Notes: a model not told the origin generated them from the sequence alone. Shown: positions 23,129 through 33,975, counted from the stretch's first letter. The stretch: 64,000 bases of DNA from Buchnera aphidicola (Macrosiphum euphorbiae) (GCF_005237295.1 NZ_CP033006.1:62001-126000); one strand, 5' to 3'. Program-made: numbers and translations.

Positions 23129-24268
23129 ATGAAAAATAATGTGTTTTTTCAATCAATATCAAATACTTTTCAGCCGATATTTAATAGTGAAAAATTTTTT
23201 CAAATAATCAGTTCGTTATCTGAAATAATATTACTAATATTATTTTTAAGTTGGATCTTAAAGAAAATTTCTTTTTTTAAAATTAATAACATAAAATCTT
23301 GTATGAGAATTATAGATAGATTATCTATTGGATCACAAGAATCTATTGTCTTAGTAGAAGTTAAAAAAGTAAGATTGTTATTAGGTGTAACAACAAAAAA
23401 TATTACTCATTTGTATACATTTTCATCTGTTTTAAAAGATGAAAAAATAAAAAAAATAGATGATACTTTGTTTCAAAAAAAATCTTTTAATCGTTCTTTA
23501 AAAAATTTTTCTAAAATATTCTGGAAAAAAACAATGTTTTATCGAATTATTCCATTTTTATTTTTATTATTACTTTGTCCAACAGTTCGTGCAGAAATAC
23601 CCGGATTAACAAGTCATGTTTTAGATGATGGTGGGCAAACTTGGTCTGTACCAGTACAAACGTTAGTTTTTTTAACATCTTTGACTTTTCTACCAGCATT
23701 TCTTTTAATGATGACTAGTTTTACAAGAATTATCATTGTTTTTGGTCTATTACGAAATGCGTTAGGCACTCCATACGCGCCACCAAATCAAATATTAATT
23801 GGTTTAGCACTTTTTTTAACCTTTTTTATAATGTCGCCTACATTTGATAAAATATATCAAGATGCTTATGTGCCATTTAGCGAAGAAAAGATAAATATGG
23901 AAGATGCTATTTCAAAAGGTTCGATTCCGTTAAAAAAATTCATGTTAAATCAAATACGTATGCCTGATTTAGAGTTATTTTCAAAATTAGCAAATATTTC
24001 CTATTATGAAAATAAAAACGATATACCAATGCGAATTTTATTGCCATCATTTATTACAAGTGAATTAAAAACTGCTTTTCAAATTGGATTTACTATTTTT
24101 ATACCTTTTTTAATTATTGATTTAGTTGTAGCTAGTGTATTAATGGCTCTTGGTATGATGATGGTACCACCTTCAACAATTTCCTTGCCTTTTAAATTAA
24201 TGTTGTTTGTTCTAGTAGATGGATGGCAACTATTAATTACTTCATTAGCACAAAGTTTTAATACATAA
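23129..24268 (+). CDS. fliP: Fused flagellar export proteins FliO-FliP
   Basis: One 379-residue frame carries both FliO (about residues 1-125) and FliP (about 136-379). In E. coli these are separate proteins of 121 and 245 residues that act together in assembling the export gate. The FliO part has a membrane segment at 30-47 and the cytoplasmic motif [23 protein letters not shown]-like region. The FliP part begins at M136 with a signal-peptide-like stretch ([13 protein letters not shown]), then the highly conserved [18 protein letters not shown]. An ATG at 23534 with a GGAAA-like site upstream could also start FliP alone. Confidence 0.93.
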   Translation: MKNNVFFQSISNTFQPIFNSEKFFQIISSLSEIILLILFLSWILKKISFFKINNIKSCMRIIDRLSIGSQESIVLVEVKKVRLLLGVTTKNITHLYTFSSVLKDEKIKKIDDTLFQKKSFNRSLKNFSKIFWKKTMFYRIIPFLFLLLLCPTVRAEIPGLTSHVLDDGGQTWSVPVQTLVFLTSLTFLPAFLLMMTSFTRIIIVFGLLRNALGTPYAPPNQILIGLALFLTFFIMSPTFDKIYQDAYVPFSEEKINMEDAISKGSIPLKKFMLNQIRMPDLELFSKLANISYYENKNDIPMRILLPSFITSELKTAFQIGFTIFIPFLIIDLVVASVLMALGMMMVPPSTISLPFKLMLFVLVDGWQLLITSLAQSFNT

Positions 24269-24338
24269 AATCTTTATAAAATATTTTTATGTATTATAAA
24301 TAATTTTAAATTAACTTTGAAAATGGGGATGTTTATTT

Positions 24339-24608
24339 ATGACATCTGAATATGTAATGGAATTATTTCATAATTCTATGAAAGTTGCATTAATTATTGC
24401 TTTGCCATTATTATTAGCAGCTTTAATTAGCGGTTTAATTATTAGTGTATTACAGGCAGCAACACAAGTTAATGAACAAACTTTATCCTTTATTCCTAAA
24501 ATTATTTCTGTTTTAGGCGTAATAGTAATACTTGGACCTTGGATGTTAGGTGTTATGCTTGATTATATGCATAATTTATTTAATAATATACCATTGACTA
24601 TCAAATAA
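24339..24608 (+). CDS. fliQ: Flagellar biosynthetic protein FliQ
   Basis: FliQ is a two-helix membrane subunit of the FliPQR export gate. At 89 residues it matches E. coli exactly in length and keeps the helix-loop signature AATQVNEQTLSFIPKI between the two membrane hairpins. GGGGAT upstream of the ATG may be its ribosome site. The stop shares one base with the fliR start (TAATG), indicating coupled translation. Confidence 0.98.
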   Translation: MTSEYVMELFHNSMKVALIIALPLLLAALISGLIISVLQAATQVNEQTLSFIPKIISVLGVIVILGPWMLGVMLDYMHNLFNNIPLTIK

Positions 24609-25384
24609 TGTTAACATTTAATAGTTTGCAATTGACAATCTTAATCAGTAATTTTTTTTGGCCCATGGTACGAATTTTATCTTTTTTTTCTGCTGCACCT
24701 ATTTTTAATGATACACTTATCAATAAAAAAAATAAAATCGTTTTATCTGCTATGATTAGTTGGTTAGTCTTTCCTTTTTTGCCTGAAATTCATGCAGAGT
24801 TATTTTCATGTTTTGGATTTTTATTGTTTTTACAACAAATATTAATTGGTATTTTTTTAGGTTTTACTGCGCAATTATTATTTGTTACAGTAAATTTATC
24901 TGGCGAAATAATAGGATTGCAAATGGGTTTATCATTTGCAACCTTTTTTAATAGTAGTAGTCATATTGGTACTTCTGTAATATCTCGTTTATTAAATATC
25001 CTGTCCTTGTTGTTTTTTCTAGTGCTTAATACTCATCTTTATTTAATTTCTATATTAATTGATAGCTTTTATAGTATGCCAATTGATAGTTATTTTTTAA
25101 ATGCAAATGTTTTTTTTATTTTATTAAAATTTTCTAGTTATATTTTTTTAAATAGTATTTTGTTTGTTTTGCCAATTATGATTATTTTATTATCACTTAG
25201 TTTTATAATGAGTTTATTAAATCGTTTATCTCCTCAAATATCTATTTTTTCTATTGGTTTCCCATTAAATTTAATAGTAGGGATATTAGTTTTATATTTC
25301 TTAATACCAGTTACATTGCCTTTTTTTGAAAAAATATTAAATGATTTGATTATTTTTATAAATAATACTTTTTTACATGTATAA
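24608..25384 (+). CDS. fliR: Flagellar biosynthetic protein FliR
   Basis: FliR completes the FliPQR core of the export gate. The 258-residue protein (E. coli 261) is almost entirely hydrophobic, with about six membrane segments. It retains the family core GLQMGLSFATFFNSSS and the C-terminal LLNRLSPQISIFSIGFPL. It is the last gene of the fliF-fliR series and is followed after 56 bases by a strong palindromic terminator shared with convergent rpmG. Confidence 0.97.
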   Translation: MLTFNSLQLTILISNFFWPMVRILSFFSAAPIFNDTLINKKNKIVLSAMISWLVFPFLPEIHAELFSCFGFLLFLQQILIGIFLGFTAQLLFVTVNLSGEIIGLQMGLSFATFFNSSSHIGTSVISRLLNILSLLFFLVLNTHLYLISILIDSFYSMPIDSYFLNANVFFILLKFSSYIFLNSILFVLPIMIILLSLSFIMSLLNRLSPQISIFSIGFPLNLIVGILVLYFLIPVTLPFFEKILNDLIIFINNTFLHV

Positions 25385-25440
25385 TTTTTATATATTGATT
25401 TAAATATTATCAACGTAAATTTTTTTAAATTCTTATAAAT

Positions 25441-25469
25441 AAAGTATAATTTTCAAAAAATTATACTTT
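25441..25469. terminator. Bidirectional terminator between fliR and rpmG
   Basis: A 13-bp perfect inverted repeat (AAAGTATAATTTT / AAAATTATACTTT) with a 3-base loop lies between the convergent fliR and rpmG genes. T-rich sequence follows on both strands, so it can end transcription from either side. Confidence 0.75.
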
Positions 25470-25518
25470 AGTTTTACTTTAAAAATTAAAAAATTTTTTA
25501 ATAAAAATTGATTATTTT

Positions 25519-25686
25519 TTATTTAATCTTTCCCTCGTTATATAAGACATGTTTTCTAATGACAGGATCATATTTTTTAAATTTTAATTTATCTGGTGTA
25601 TTTCTTTTATTTTTAGTTGTAGTGTAATAATGTCCAGTTCCTGCAGATGATATCATTTTTATTTTTTCACGATTTTTTTTAGCCAT
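25519..25686 (-). CDS. rpmG: 50S ribosomal protein L33
   Basis: L33 is a small zinc-free protein of the 50S subunit near the E site. I translated 55 residues from the ATG at 25686 ([20 protein letters not shown] at the start), the same length as E. coli L33 and with the same TTTKNKR and [11 protein letters not shown] motifs. It follows rpmB by 10 bases on the same strand, as in the E. coli rpmBG operon. An AGGTGA ribosome site lies upstream of the ATG. Confidence 0.98.
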   Translation of the reverse strand: MAKKNREKIKMISSAGTGHYYTTTKNKRNTPDKLKFKKYDPVIRKHVLYNEGKIK

Positions 25687-25696
25687 TAAGTCACCT

Positions 25697-25924
25697 TTAT
25701 TTTTTACAGTTTATTTTTTTTATAATTTTTTCAATACCTTGTTTATCAATACAACGCATCCCATTAGCTGAAATACGTAATTTAATAAATCTTTTTTCAT
25801 CAGAAATCCAAAATCGATGATATTGAATATTTATTAAAAACTTTCTTTTAGTTGCATTCATAGCATGAGAACGATTATTACCAATCATTCTTTTTTTGCC
25901 AGTGACTTGACATATACGTGACAT
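25697..25924 (-). CDS. rpmB: 50S ribosomal protein L28
   Basis: L28 is a 50S subunit protein. The 75-residue protein (E. coli 78) begins [20 protein letters not shown], almost identical to the family start, and contains [20 protein letters not shown]. It is the first gene of rpmB-rpmG. The 349 bases between its start and the divergent tamB start contain no other gene that I can see; they are AT-rich and must hold the promoters of both transcripts. tamA, which precedes tamB in E. coli, is not present there. Confidence 0.98.
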   Translation of the reverse strand: MSRICQVTGKKRMIGNNRSHAMNATKRKFLINIQYHRFWISDEKRFIKLRISANGMRCIDKQGIEKIIKKINCKK

Positions 25925-26273
25925 AATTTTTTCTCTTAAATTAAAATTTAATGTGTTTTAAATTAATTAATTTTATGAACGTTATTTTATTTATAAAACG
26001 GAAAAATATTTTAACATATTATAAAAAACTATAACAGTTGTTTAATTTTTGATATTTTTTATTAGATAGAATCTAATATGTTTTATAATTGAAATTAATT
26101 TTTAATATAGCATAAATTTTTTATAAAATAATTTAAAAAAACAATACTCAGAGAATAGAAAAATATCGTTTTTTTATTATTTTTAATATAAAATATGTTA
26201 TTTTAACTATTAGTTGATTTATTATAAATTCATTTTTACATTTATAATTTAATATTTAATCAGGACAATTTTT

Positions 26274-29184
26274 ATGAGTATATATCAGAGATGCTTATCT
26301 AAATCTTTGATTTTTTTTTCTATTTTATTTGTAATTTTTTTGTTGTTTATAGAAAGTAATACAGGTTTTAAAACGTTTTTTAATTTTACTAGTCGTTTTT
26401 TTATAGGATTAAAAGCGGAAGAAATATCAGGAAATTGGCGTGATTTTACATTAAAAAATATTAAATATAGTGTTTTTGGAATGTCAATGACAGCTAATAG
26501 TGTACATGTAATTCTAGATACTAGATCTTTATTTAAAATTTCAACAATTTTTAAGGAGATTAAAACAAAAAATTTGATTGTTTCATTAAAAAATAATGAT
26601 GCTATTAATTTTTCAAAAAATAATGTATCCTCTAGCATTTTAAAAAATAATATTTTTATAAAATATCCTATAATTTTTGAAAAAATACATGCAGATAAAA
26701 TTTCTTTTAAATCACCCGAAGTACATATATTTTTTTTAAATGTTTTAAGCAAGATAGAATTGATTAATAATAATATTATTTTTTCGCCCACTTATGTAGA
26801 TTCCATTCATTTATCATCTTTAAAATCTCATCTAAAAAAAAAATATTTTAAAAAAATTAACTTTTGTAAAGCAGTTTAATAATACTAAAAAAATATATAA
26901 TATATTGCAATTTTTTTCAAACAAAACAAAAAAAAATATCCCGTTAAACATTAATTTAAAATTTTTAAAATGTAATAGAATAAAATTCATAGATTATAAA
27001 AATAATAATGTATTTCAAATAGAGTTGAAAGCTCAAATAAACAATAGCATTTTAAAAATAAAAAATTTAAAAATAGATTCGTCTTTTTTCAAAATAAACT
27101 CTTATGGAAAAGTATTTTTTCATAACGATCAATCGATTTCATGTTTTATAAAAAATAAAGTAGTAATACCAAGATTGTACAATAGAATGATAAATTTTTC
27201 ATTTAAATCTGATTTAAATGCACACAATAAACTTACGTTTAAATTAAAATCTAAAGATTTATATAAGATTAAAATTAATGGAACAGTACTTTTGAATAAT
27301 CTAGATTATCCATTTTTTATAAAATTAAAGAGCAAAAATTTATTTTGGCCAATTAAAAAAGATTGTACATTAAAATTAGATAATCTTTATGGTGTTTTAA
27401 AAGGAAAAATAAATAATTATTTTTTATCTTTAAAAAATATTTTGACTCTAGAAGGTTTGCCGTCAATTTTTATTGATTTTAAGGCGCAAGGTAATTTTAA
27501 GAATATATTTTTAAAAAAAATTAAATTTTTCCCGATAAAAAAAACGAAATTCTATAAAAAAATAATTAATCTAGAGGATAATATTAAATATAATCAATAC
27601 ATATTAAAATTGATAGGAAAAATTAATATAGCAGGAAAATCTGATGATGATAATGTTTATAATTTAGACATTCCTAAAATAAATTTAAATGGTAATATAA
27701 TGAAAAAGAAATTTTCTATATTAGGTGCTCTATATTATAAAAACTCTAACTTTATAGAAATTCCTAGAATAAATTTATTTTTAGGAGGTAATAAATTACA
27801 ATTAAAAGGTTTATTAGGAAAAAATTACAATATTTATTCATCTTTTTATGCTGATAATTTAAATTATTTTTTTCCTGATTTAAATGGTAAAATTAAAGCA
27901 AAAGTAAATTTTTATGGTCATGATTTATTTCCTATCATAACAAGTAAAGTTTTAGCCAAGAATTTAGAATGGAATGACATATATTTAAAAAATGTTAAAA
28001 TACTTACAAAAATGAATATTAATAATACATTTTTAGGGAAAATATTAATAGATGCACAAAAAATTAATTTTAATAATTTTTGTATTAATGCTTTACACGT
28101 TCAAACAGATTCTAATAATTATAAACAGAATTTTTCTTTTTTATTAAAAAGTCATAAATTGTACATAAATTTCATAATAAATGGAATTTTTAATAAAAAA
28201 ACAGGAAATTGGTATGGTTTTTTTAAAAAAATGAATATTCGAACTTTTTGGGGGCAAATAAATGCAAATAAAGATAGTTTAATTAATTACTATGATTCTA
28301 ATCATAATATAAGTAATTTTTATAAAAAAAATATTAAAAAAAGCCATATCATCTCATCTTTTTTATATAATACAAAGATGTCTCTTTTTAATATATTCAA
28401 TGTATCTCCCTTGAGTTTTAAAAGTGAATTATCTATTAATTCAAAATTAAAGTGGACATTAGGAAAAAAAATATCTGATGGAAAAATAATTTTAATAGGT
28501 AAGAATATAAAATTAGAAAAAAAAATAAATAAAAAAACTTTAATTGAAAATATAGAGTATTCTAAAATACTTATTAATTTAATAGATAATAATTTTAAAA
28601 GTCAATGGATGGTAAAAAAGATAAGAAATTCATCACAAAAAAAAAGTATTGTTGGATATTTAAACATTATGGATTTTTACAATAAAAAAAATATGAAAGG
28701 TAAATTTACTATATATGATTTTCCTTTTTCTTTTTTGAATTTTTTTACTACAAACTTTAAAGAAGTAAATGGTATTTTTCAAAGCCAAATAAAAATTTTT
28801 GGAACTTTATATCAGCCTAAAGTTTCGGCTGATGTTAGTTTTCAAAATATTTTTATTAGAAGTAACAATATATTAAAGTATATAACTTTATTTTTCCCTT
28901 ATTTTTCAGGAAAAATAGATTCTATTAAAATTAAGCAAGAAATTATAATGGAAAAAGGAAAGATATTGTTTGCATTAAATCCATTTTTAAAGAATCCTAT
29001 TAATACAGAATGGAATCTTACATTTAATAGCAAAAAAATATCAGTGTTAATTTTTCCTAAAATAAAGGTAAAATTTTCTTCACAATTGAATTTACACTAT
29101 TTACTTGAAAAATATGATTTAATTGGATATATAAAATTTGCTTTATTTTATTTTAAAATTAATGAAAAAAACTTTGTTTTTTAG
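26274..29184 (+). pseudogene. tamB: TamB homologue, frameshifted at an A10 run and C-terminally truncated
   Basis: TamB is an inner-membrane-anchored periplasmic protein that bridges to the outer membrane. The first frame (26274-26879, 201 residues) matches the E. coli N-terminus, including the anchor helix and an EISGNWRDFTLKNIKY segment. A second frame ending at 29184 carries the rest, including WPIKKD, LNYFFPDLNGKIKAK and GIFQSQIKIFGTLYQPKVSA. The frames meet at ten adenines (26834-26843); losing one A in the transcript would join them into about 969 residues. The protein still stops roughly 240 residues short of E. coli TamB, without the conserved C-terminal domain. It lies upstream of ppa, as in E. 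coli. Confidence 0.88.
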
Positions 29185-29224
29185 TTTTATTAAAAAATAT
29201 TTTTTATTTTAAAATGTGTTGTGT

Positions 29225-29752
29225 TTATTTTTTAGCACGATTATATGCATTTTTAATTTCTAATTTCGCATCTTGACAGTCTCCCCATCCAATAATTTCT
29301 ACCCATTTTTCTTTTTCTAGATTTTTATAGTGTTGAAAAAAATGAGAAATCTGTTGTTTTAATAATTCTGATATATCTGATATGTCATTTATATTTTTAT
29401 ATTCTTGACAAATTTTACTTTTTGGTACTGCTATGATTTTAGCATCATTTCCTGATTCATCTTGCATTTTTAATATACCAATAGGTTTACAATGAATAAC
29501 ACAATTAGGTTGTATTGGATAATGTGAAGGTACTAAAACATCTAAAGGATCACCATCGAGAGACAAAGTTTGATTAATATAGCCATAGTTACAGGGGTAA
29601 AACATTGGAGTAGGTATAAAACGATCTACAAAAAGCATACCTGATTTTTTATCTACCTCATATTTGATAGGAGATGAATTTGATGAGATTTCTATGATTA
29701 CGTATATATCATTTGGTATATCATCACCAGCAATAATTTTATTAAAATTCAT
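29225..29752 (-). CDS. ppa: Inorganic pyrophosphatase
   Basis: Ppa hydrolyses pyrophosphate released by biosynthesis. The 175-residue protein (E. coli 176) has the family I signature DGDPLDVLV and the conserved NYGYINQTLS, plus FVDRFIPTPMFYPCNYGY. The metal-binding aspartates of that region are present. It is convergent with the broken tamB, with 40 bases between their ends, and divergent from pmbA. Confidence 0.98.
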   Translation of the reverse strand: MNFNKIIAGDDIPNDIYVIIEISSNSSPIKYEVDKKSGMLFVDRFIPTPMFYPCNYGYINQTLSLDGDPLDVLVPSHYPIQPNCVIHCKPIGILKMQDESGNDAKIIAVPKSKICQEYKNINDISDISELLKQQISHFFQHYKNLEKEKWVEIIGWGDCQDAKLEIKNAYNRAKK

Positions 29753-29947
29753 ATTTTTCCTTAAAAGAAATATTTAATGACTCTGGTATATTAATAAAAC
29801 GTGAAAACAAGTGTTCAATATTAAATAAATTTTAACATTGAAGAGTAATTATATCTATATTTTGTATAAAGTAATTTATTTTAATTTTAAGTGTTTTTTA
29901 ATATAATATTTACATCTAAAAAAACATGTTTAAAAGGGTTTATATAT

Positions 29948-31288
29948 ATGGAATTAATTAAAGAAATAGAAAAAGAAGAATTATTTCTTTTGAAAAGAGT
30001 AAAAGAAACTCTACAATTATCTAAAAGAAAAAATACTTCTGTTGAAGTATTTATAAAAAAAACAATAGGTATTAGTGTTAATGTAAGAAATAGTATTATC
30101 GAAAATGTAGAGTTTAATAGTGATGGTGCGTTATTTATAACAGTTTATAATAAATTTTCTAAAGGTAGTGTTTCATCAAAAGATTTTAGTATTGATAGTA
30201 TTCAGAAAATGTTAGAAAGGGCGATTAATATTTCAAAGTATTCTTCTTCTGATTTTTTTTCAGGTTTACCGGATATAAAATCTTTATGTTTCCATTGTAT
30301 GGAACTTGATTTATTTCATCCATGGGAATTTAATATAGAAAATGCAATCAATCTTTCTCTTTTATCAGAGAAAGCAGCTTTTGAATTTGATAAAAGAATT
30401 ATTAATAGCGAAGGTAGTTTTTTTAATAGTCATATAACTATAAATATCTTTGGAAATAGTCTAGGTATGTTAGAAAAATATAAATCCACTCGTTATTCAA
30501 CTTATAACTGCATGATTGCTCAAGATAAAAATTCTATGCAGAGAGATTTTGATTATTCTATTTCGAGAAAAATAGATGATTTAGTAAAACCGGAAATATT
30601 AGGTTATAACAGTGCTAAACGAGCTATATCCAGATTAGGTTCTCGAAAGATACATACTATGAAATCTCCTGTTATTTTTTCCTCTGAAATATCACATATT
30701 TTTTTTTCACATCTTATTCATGCTATTAGTGGTGATAATGTTTATCAAAAATCTACATTTTTAATTAATGATTTAAAAATGAGAATTTTTCCTGATTGGC
30801 TTAATATCGAAGAAAATCCTCACTTAAAACAAGGTTTAGCAAGTAAACCCTTTGATAATGAAGGTGTAATAACAAAAAGTAAATATATTATTCAAAATGG
30901 TATATTGCAAACTTGGTTGTTAAATAGTTATAACGCCCGTAAACTTAAATTAAATAGCACAGGAAATTGTGGTGGAATTTATAACTGGTTAGTTTCAAAT
31001 AGAAATATATCTTTTGAAGAACTTTTGAAAAATATGAATCAAGGAATATTGGTAACAGAGTTAATGGGACAAGGTGTAGATATAATCAGTGGTAATTATT
31101 CGCGTGGAGCAGTAGGATTTTGGATTGAAAAAGGAAAGATTTCTTATCCTGTCAATGAAATTACTATATCTGGAAATTTAAGAAATATGTGGAATAATAT
31201 TATCAGTATTAGTAATGATGTTGATAGACGTAATAATATTCAATGTGGTTCAGTGTTATTATCAGAAATGCAGATTTCTGGAAATTAA
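29948..31288 (+). CDS. pmbA: Metalloprotease subunit PmbA (TldE)
   Basis: PmbA (TldE) forms a complex with TldD that degrades unfolded peptides and matures microcins in E. coli. I chose the ATG at 29948 ([11 protein letters not shown]) because a GTG start at 29891 would add 19 unrelated residues. This gives 446 residues against 450. Conserved blocks include GISVNVR...[28 protein letters not shown]-like [10 protein letters not shown] and [19 protein letters not shown]. The partner tldD is not in the window. A palindromic terminator follows the stop. Confidence 0.97.
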   Translation: MELIKEIEKEELFLLKRVKETLQLSKRKNTSVEVFIKKTIGISVNVRNSIIENVEFNSDGALFITVYNKFSKGSVSSKDFSIDSIQKMLERAINISKYSSSDFFSGLPDIKSLCFHCMELDLFHPWEFNIENAINLSLLSEKAAFEFDKRIINSEGSFFNSHITINIFGNSLGMLEKYKSTRYSTYNCMIAQDKNSMQRDFDYSISRKIDDLVKPEILGYNSAKRAISRLGSRKIHTMKSPVIFSSEISHIFFSHLIHAISGDNVYQKSTFLINDLKMRIFPDWLNIEENPHLKQGLASKPFDNEGVITKSKYIIQNGILQTWLLNSYNARKLKLNSTGNCGGIYNWLVSNRNISFEELLKNMNQGILVTELMGQGVDIISGNYSRGAVGFWIEKGKISYPVNEITISGNLRNMWNNIISISNDVDRRNNIQCGSVLLSEMQISGN

Positions 31289-31318
31289 ATTGGATTTTTT
31301 AATATTTTAAAAATTAAC

Positions 31319-31344
31319 TAAAGGTAATAAATTTATTACCTTTA
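31319..31344. terminator. Bidirectional terminator between pmbA and rnpB
   Basis: A 13-bp perfect palindrome (arms TAAAGGTAATAAA and TTTATTACCTTTA) lies 30 bases after the pmbA stop and 15 bases beyond the rnpB 3' end. A T-run follows on the plus strand, and a weaker T-rich stretch follows on the minus strand, so it probably ends both convergent transcripts. Confidence 0.75.
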
Positions 31345-31359
31345 TAAATTTTTTTAGAT

Positions 31360-31732
31360 TAGTGAAGTTGACCTGTAAGCCGGGTTCTGTTTTAACAGTC
31401 ATTCATCTAGATTAGTAATCACTTACTAATTCAAGCAGCCTACCCAGGTTTATAAAGTACGAGCAATACGAAATAAAAATTTTTACCCTATATTTGGCTT
31501 TGCTCCAGGTGGAGTTTACCATGCCATGAATTGTTACCAATTATGCGGTGTGCTCTTACCACACCTTTTCACCCTGGCCATATTTTATTAATAAAAAATA
31601 GGTGGTTTATTTTCTGTTGCACTAGTCATAAGCTTGCGCTTTCCAGATGTTATCTGGCACCTTGCTCTATGGAGCCCGGACTTTCCTCTTTTTAATCTTT
31701 AAAAATTAAACAGCGACTGTTTGGTCAACTTC
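31360..31732 (-). ncRNA. rnpB: RNase P RNA (M1 RNA)
   Basis: RnpB is the catalytic RNA that removes tRNA 5' leaders. On the minus strand it starts GAAGTTGACCAAACAGTCGC and ends with GGTCAACTTC, the pairing 5' and 3' ends of the E. coli RNA. Diagnostic conserved stretches are visible: GGAAAGTCCGGGCTCCAT, GGGTGAAAAGGTGTGGTAAG, GGAGCAAAGCCAAATATAGG and the CTAGATGAATGACTG block before ACAGAACCCGGCTTA. Its length of about 373 bases is close to the 377 of E. coli. It begins only about 20 bases after the rsmI stop. Confidence 0.97.
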
Positions 31733-31752
31733 AAAAATAAATCATACATTAT

Positions 31753-32613
31753 TTAAATAATCTTGTCACTTTCTTTCTTTATAACGTATTGATATAAATT
31801 ATTTTTATTAATCTCGTGTATTTGAGAAGTAATTAAAACTGATGTTTTTAATGAAAAAAATTTTCTTAATATTAAAAATGTATTGAAGATTTTTTCTGAT
31901 ATGTCATGTTTTTTTAATTTTTTAAAACCATCAAGAATAATTACCATTTCTCCTTTGTAACGATATTTATCTATTTTAAGCCACTGAAGCATTAAATTTG
32001 CTTTAGCTCCATAAATAGATTCCCATTTTTTTGTAATTTCTCTTGCTATTACTATGTGTCTATTTTCATCTATTTGTTCTATTATATCTTCTATACTTTC
32101 AAGTATTCTATGTTTTGATTCATAAAAAATGATTGTTCGGGTTTCTTTTCTTAAAGAATAAAGTAAATCACATCTTGTTTTTTTTTTAGAAGGAAGAAAT
32201 CCTTCATAACAAAAACGATTATTTGTTATTCCAGAAGCACTTAATGCTGTAATAGCAGCACACGGTCCTGGAAGAGGAATAACTTTTATATTAAAAAAAT
32301 GACATTTTTTTATTAATATACTACCAGGGTCATTAATAATTGGAGTGCCTGCATTAGAAACTAAAGCAATTTTTTTTCCTGTTTTTAGTTTTTGAATCAA
32401 ATTATCACTTTGTTTGTTTTCATTATCTTTATTCATTAATATTAAATAGTTTTTAATATTAAAATGTTGAAGTAAGATATTAGTGTGTCTAATATTTTCA
32501 GCAGCAATTATATCAACTATTTTTAGTATCTCTAATGCTCTATGCGTAATATCGGTGAGATTACCAATAGGAGTTGGTACAATATAAAGAATACCAATAT
32601 AAAATTCATTCAT
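31753..32613 (-). CDS. rsmI: 16S rRNA (cytidine1402-2'-O)-methyltransferase RsmI
   Basis: RsmI methylates the ribose of C1402 in the decoding centre of 16S rRNA. The ATG at 32613 (MNEFYIGILYIV) gives 286 residues, the same as E. coli; an upstream start at 32658 would add 15 unrelated residues. Motifs visible are TPIGNLTDITHRA, LVSNAGTPIINDPG, LPGPCAAITALSASG and CYEGFLPSKKK. The usual SDAGTP is SNAGTP here. It is followed almost immediately by rnpB on the same strand. Confidence 0.97.
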   Translation of the reverse strand: MNEFYIGILYIVPTPIGNLTDITHRALEILKIVDIIAAENIRHTNILLQHFNIKNYLILMNKDNENKQSDNLIQKLKTGKKIALVSNAGTPIINDPGSILIKKCHFFNIKVIPLPGPCAAITALSASGITNNRFCYEGFLPSKKKTRCDLLYSLRKETRTIIFYESKHRILESIEDIIEQIDENRHIVIAREITKKWESIYGAKANLMLQWLKIDKYRYKGEMVIILDGFKKLKKHDISEKIFNTFLILRKFFSLKTSVLITSQIHEINKNNLYQYVIKKESDKII

Positions 32614-32754
32614 TTTTTTATCCGTAAAATATTGTTGGATGTGTAATAATAATTGCAAATTAATTTAAATGTTTCATTTTAATACAAAATCTTATTTAAT
32701 TTCTTATTATTGATTACAATGTAATATATAACTCTTTATATACAAGGATTAAAT

Positions 32755-33975
32755 GTGCGACGAGTAGTTATAACAGGTTTTGGCATTGTTTCTAGTATCG
32801 GTAATAACAAAGAAGAAGTGCTTAATTCTTTGTATAATGGTACTTCTGGAATTGTTTTTTCAGAAGAAATGAAAAAATTAGGCATGCGTAGTAACATTTG
32901 GGGTAATATTAAATTAGAAAATATAAACATACTAACACAGAAATTATCTCGATTTATGAATAATGCTTGTAGATATTCTTATTTAGCTATGATAGAAGCT
33001 ATTGAAGATGCCAAGATAAAAATTGAAAAATATCAAAAAAATCCTCGTGCTGGATTAATTACTGGATCAGGATGCAGTTTTTTAAAAAATGTTGAAAAAT
33101 CTGATATAAAAACTATGAATAACAAACGTATTTCAAATTATGTTAGTCCTTATCTTGCAGTTAAAACCATGCCTTCTGTAATATCAGCATGTTTATCAAC
33201 TTTATTTGAAATTTACGGAACAACTTATTCTATAAGTTCAGCTTGTGCTACTTCTGCTCATTGTATTGGACATGCATTTGAATTAATTCAGCTTGGTAAA
33301 CAAGATCTTATTTTTGCAGGTGGCGGTGAGGAAATGAGCTTAGAGTTAGCGGGTCAATTTGATGCTATGAAAGTTCTTTCTGCTAATTTTAATAATAATC
33401 CCACTAAATCATCACGTGTATATGATATACATCGTGATGGATTCGTTATTTCAGGTGGTGCAGGAATACTAGTTATTGAGGAATTAAGTTCTGCTTTATC
33501 TCGTTCTGCTAATATTTATGCAGAAATTATCGGATATGCTGCAACATCTGATGGATTTAACATAGTTTCACCATCAGGAGAAGGAGCACTTCGTTGTATG
33601 AATTTAGCAAGAAAAGATAAAAATATTCATATTGATTATCTTAATGTACATGGAACTTCCACAAGAAGTGGTGATTTAATAGAGTTGAAAGCAATTGAAA
33701 AAGCATTTTTAAACGAAAAAAAACCAATGATTTCAGCAACAAAATCAATGACCGGTCATTCGCTAGGAGCTTCAGGAGTACATGAAATTATTTATACTCT
33801 ATTAATGTTAAAATATAATTTCATCGCTCCTTCAATTAATATTGAAATATTAGAACCTTGTGCAAAAGATATGAATATTATTCAAAAAACTAAAAATATA
33901 AAAATTAGTACAGCTATGTCTAATAGTTTTGGTTTTGGTGGTACTAATGCTTCATTAATAATAAAAAAATATTAA
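32755..33975 (+). CDS. fabB: 3-oxoacyl-ACP synthase I FabB
   Basis: FabB elongates fatty acyl chains by condensing malonyl-ACP. It starts at a GTG (32755, RRVVITGFG), with AAGGATT upstream; the overlapping ATG at 32753 is in another frame. The 406 residues equal the E. coli length. The catalytic triad is visible: Cys164 (SISSACATSAHC), His in NVHGTSTRSGD and His in TGHSLGASG. The glycine-rich end NSFGFGGTNAS is intact. It is divergent from rsmI across about 140 bases. Confidence 0.98.
   Translation: MRRVVITGFGIVSSIGNNKEEVLNSLYNGTSGIVFSEEMKKLGMRSNIWGNIKLENINILTQKLSRFMNNACRYSYLAMIEAIEDAKIKIEKYQKNPRAGLITGSGCSFLKNVEKSDIKTMNNKRISNYVSPYLAVKTMPSVISACLSTLFEIYGTTYSISSACATSAHCIGHAFELIQLGKQDLIFAGGGEEMSLELAGQFDAMKVLSANFNNNPTKSSRVYDIHRDGFVISGGAGILVIEELSSALSRSANIYAEIIGYAATSDGFNIVSPSGEGALRCMNLARKDKNIHIDYLNVHGTSTRSGDLIELKAIEKAFLNEKKPMISATKSMTGHSLGASGVHEIIYTLLMLKYNFIAPSINIEILEPCAKDMNIIQKTKNIKISTAMSNSFGFGGTNASLIIKKY

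Noticed and set aside
26285-26791. 168-codon open frame opposite the tamB N-terminus
   Set aside because: Antisense to a sequence that aligns with TamB; the translation is AT-driven hydrophobic residues only.
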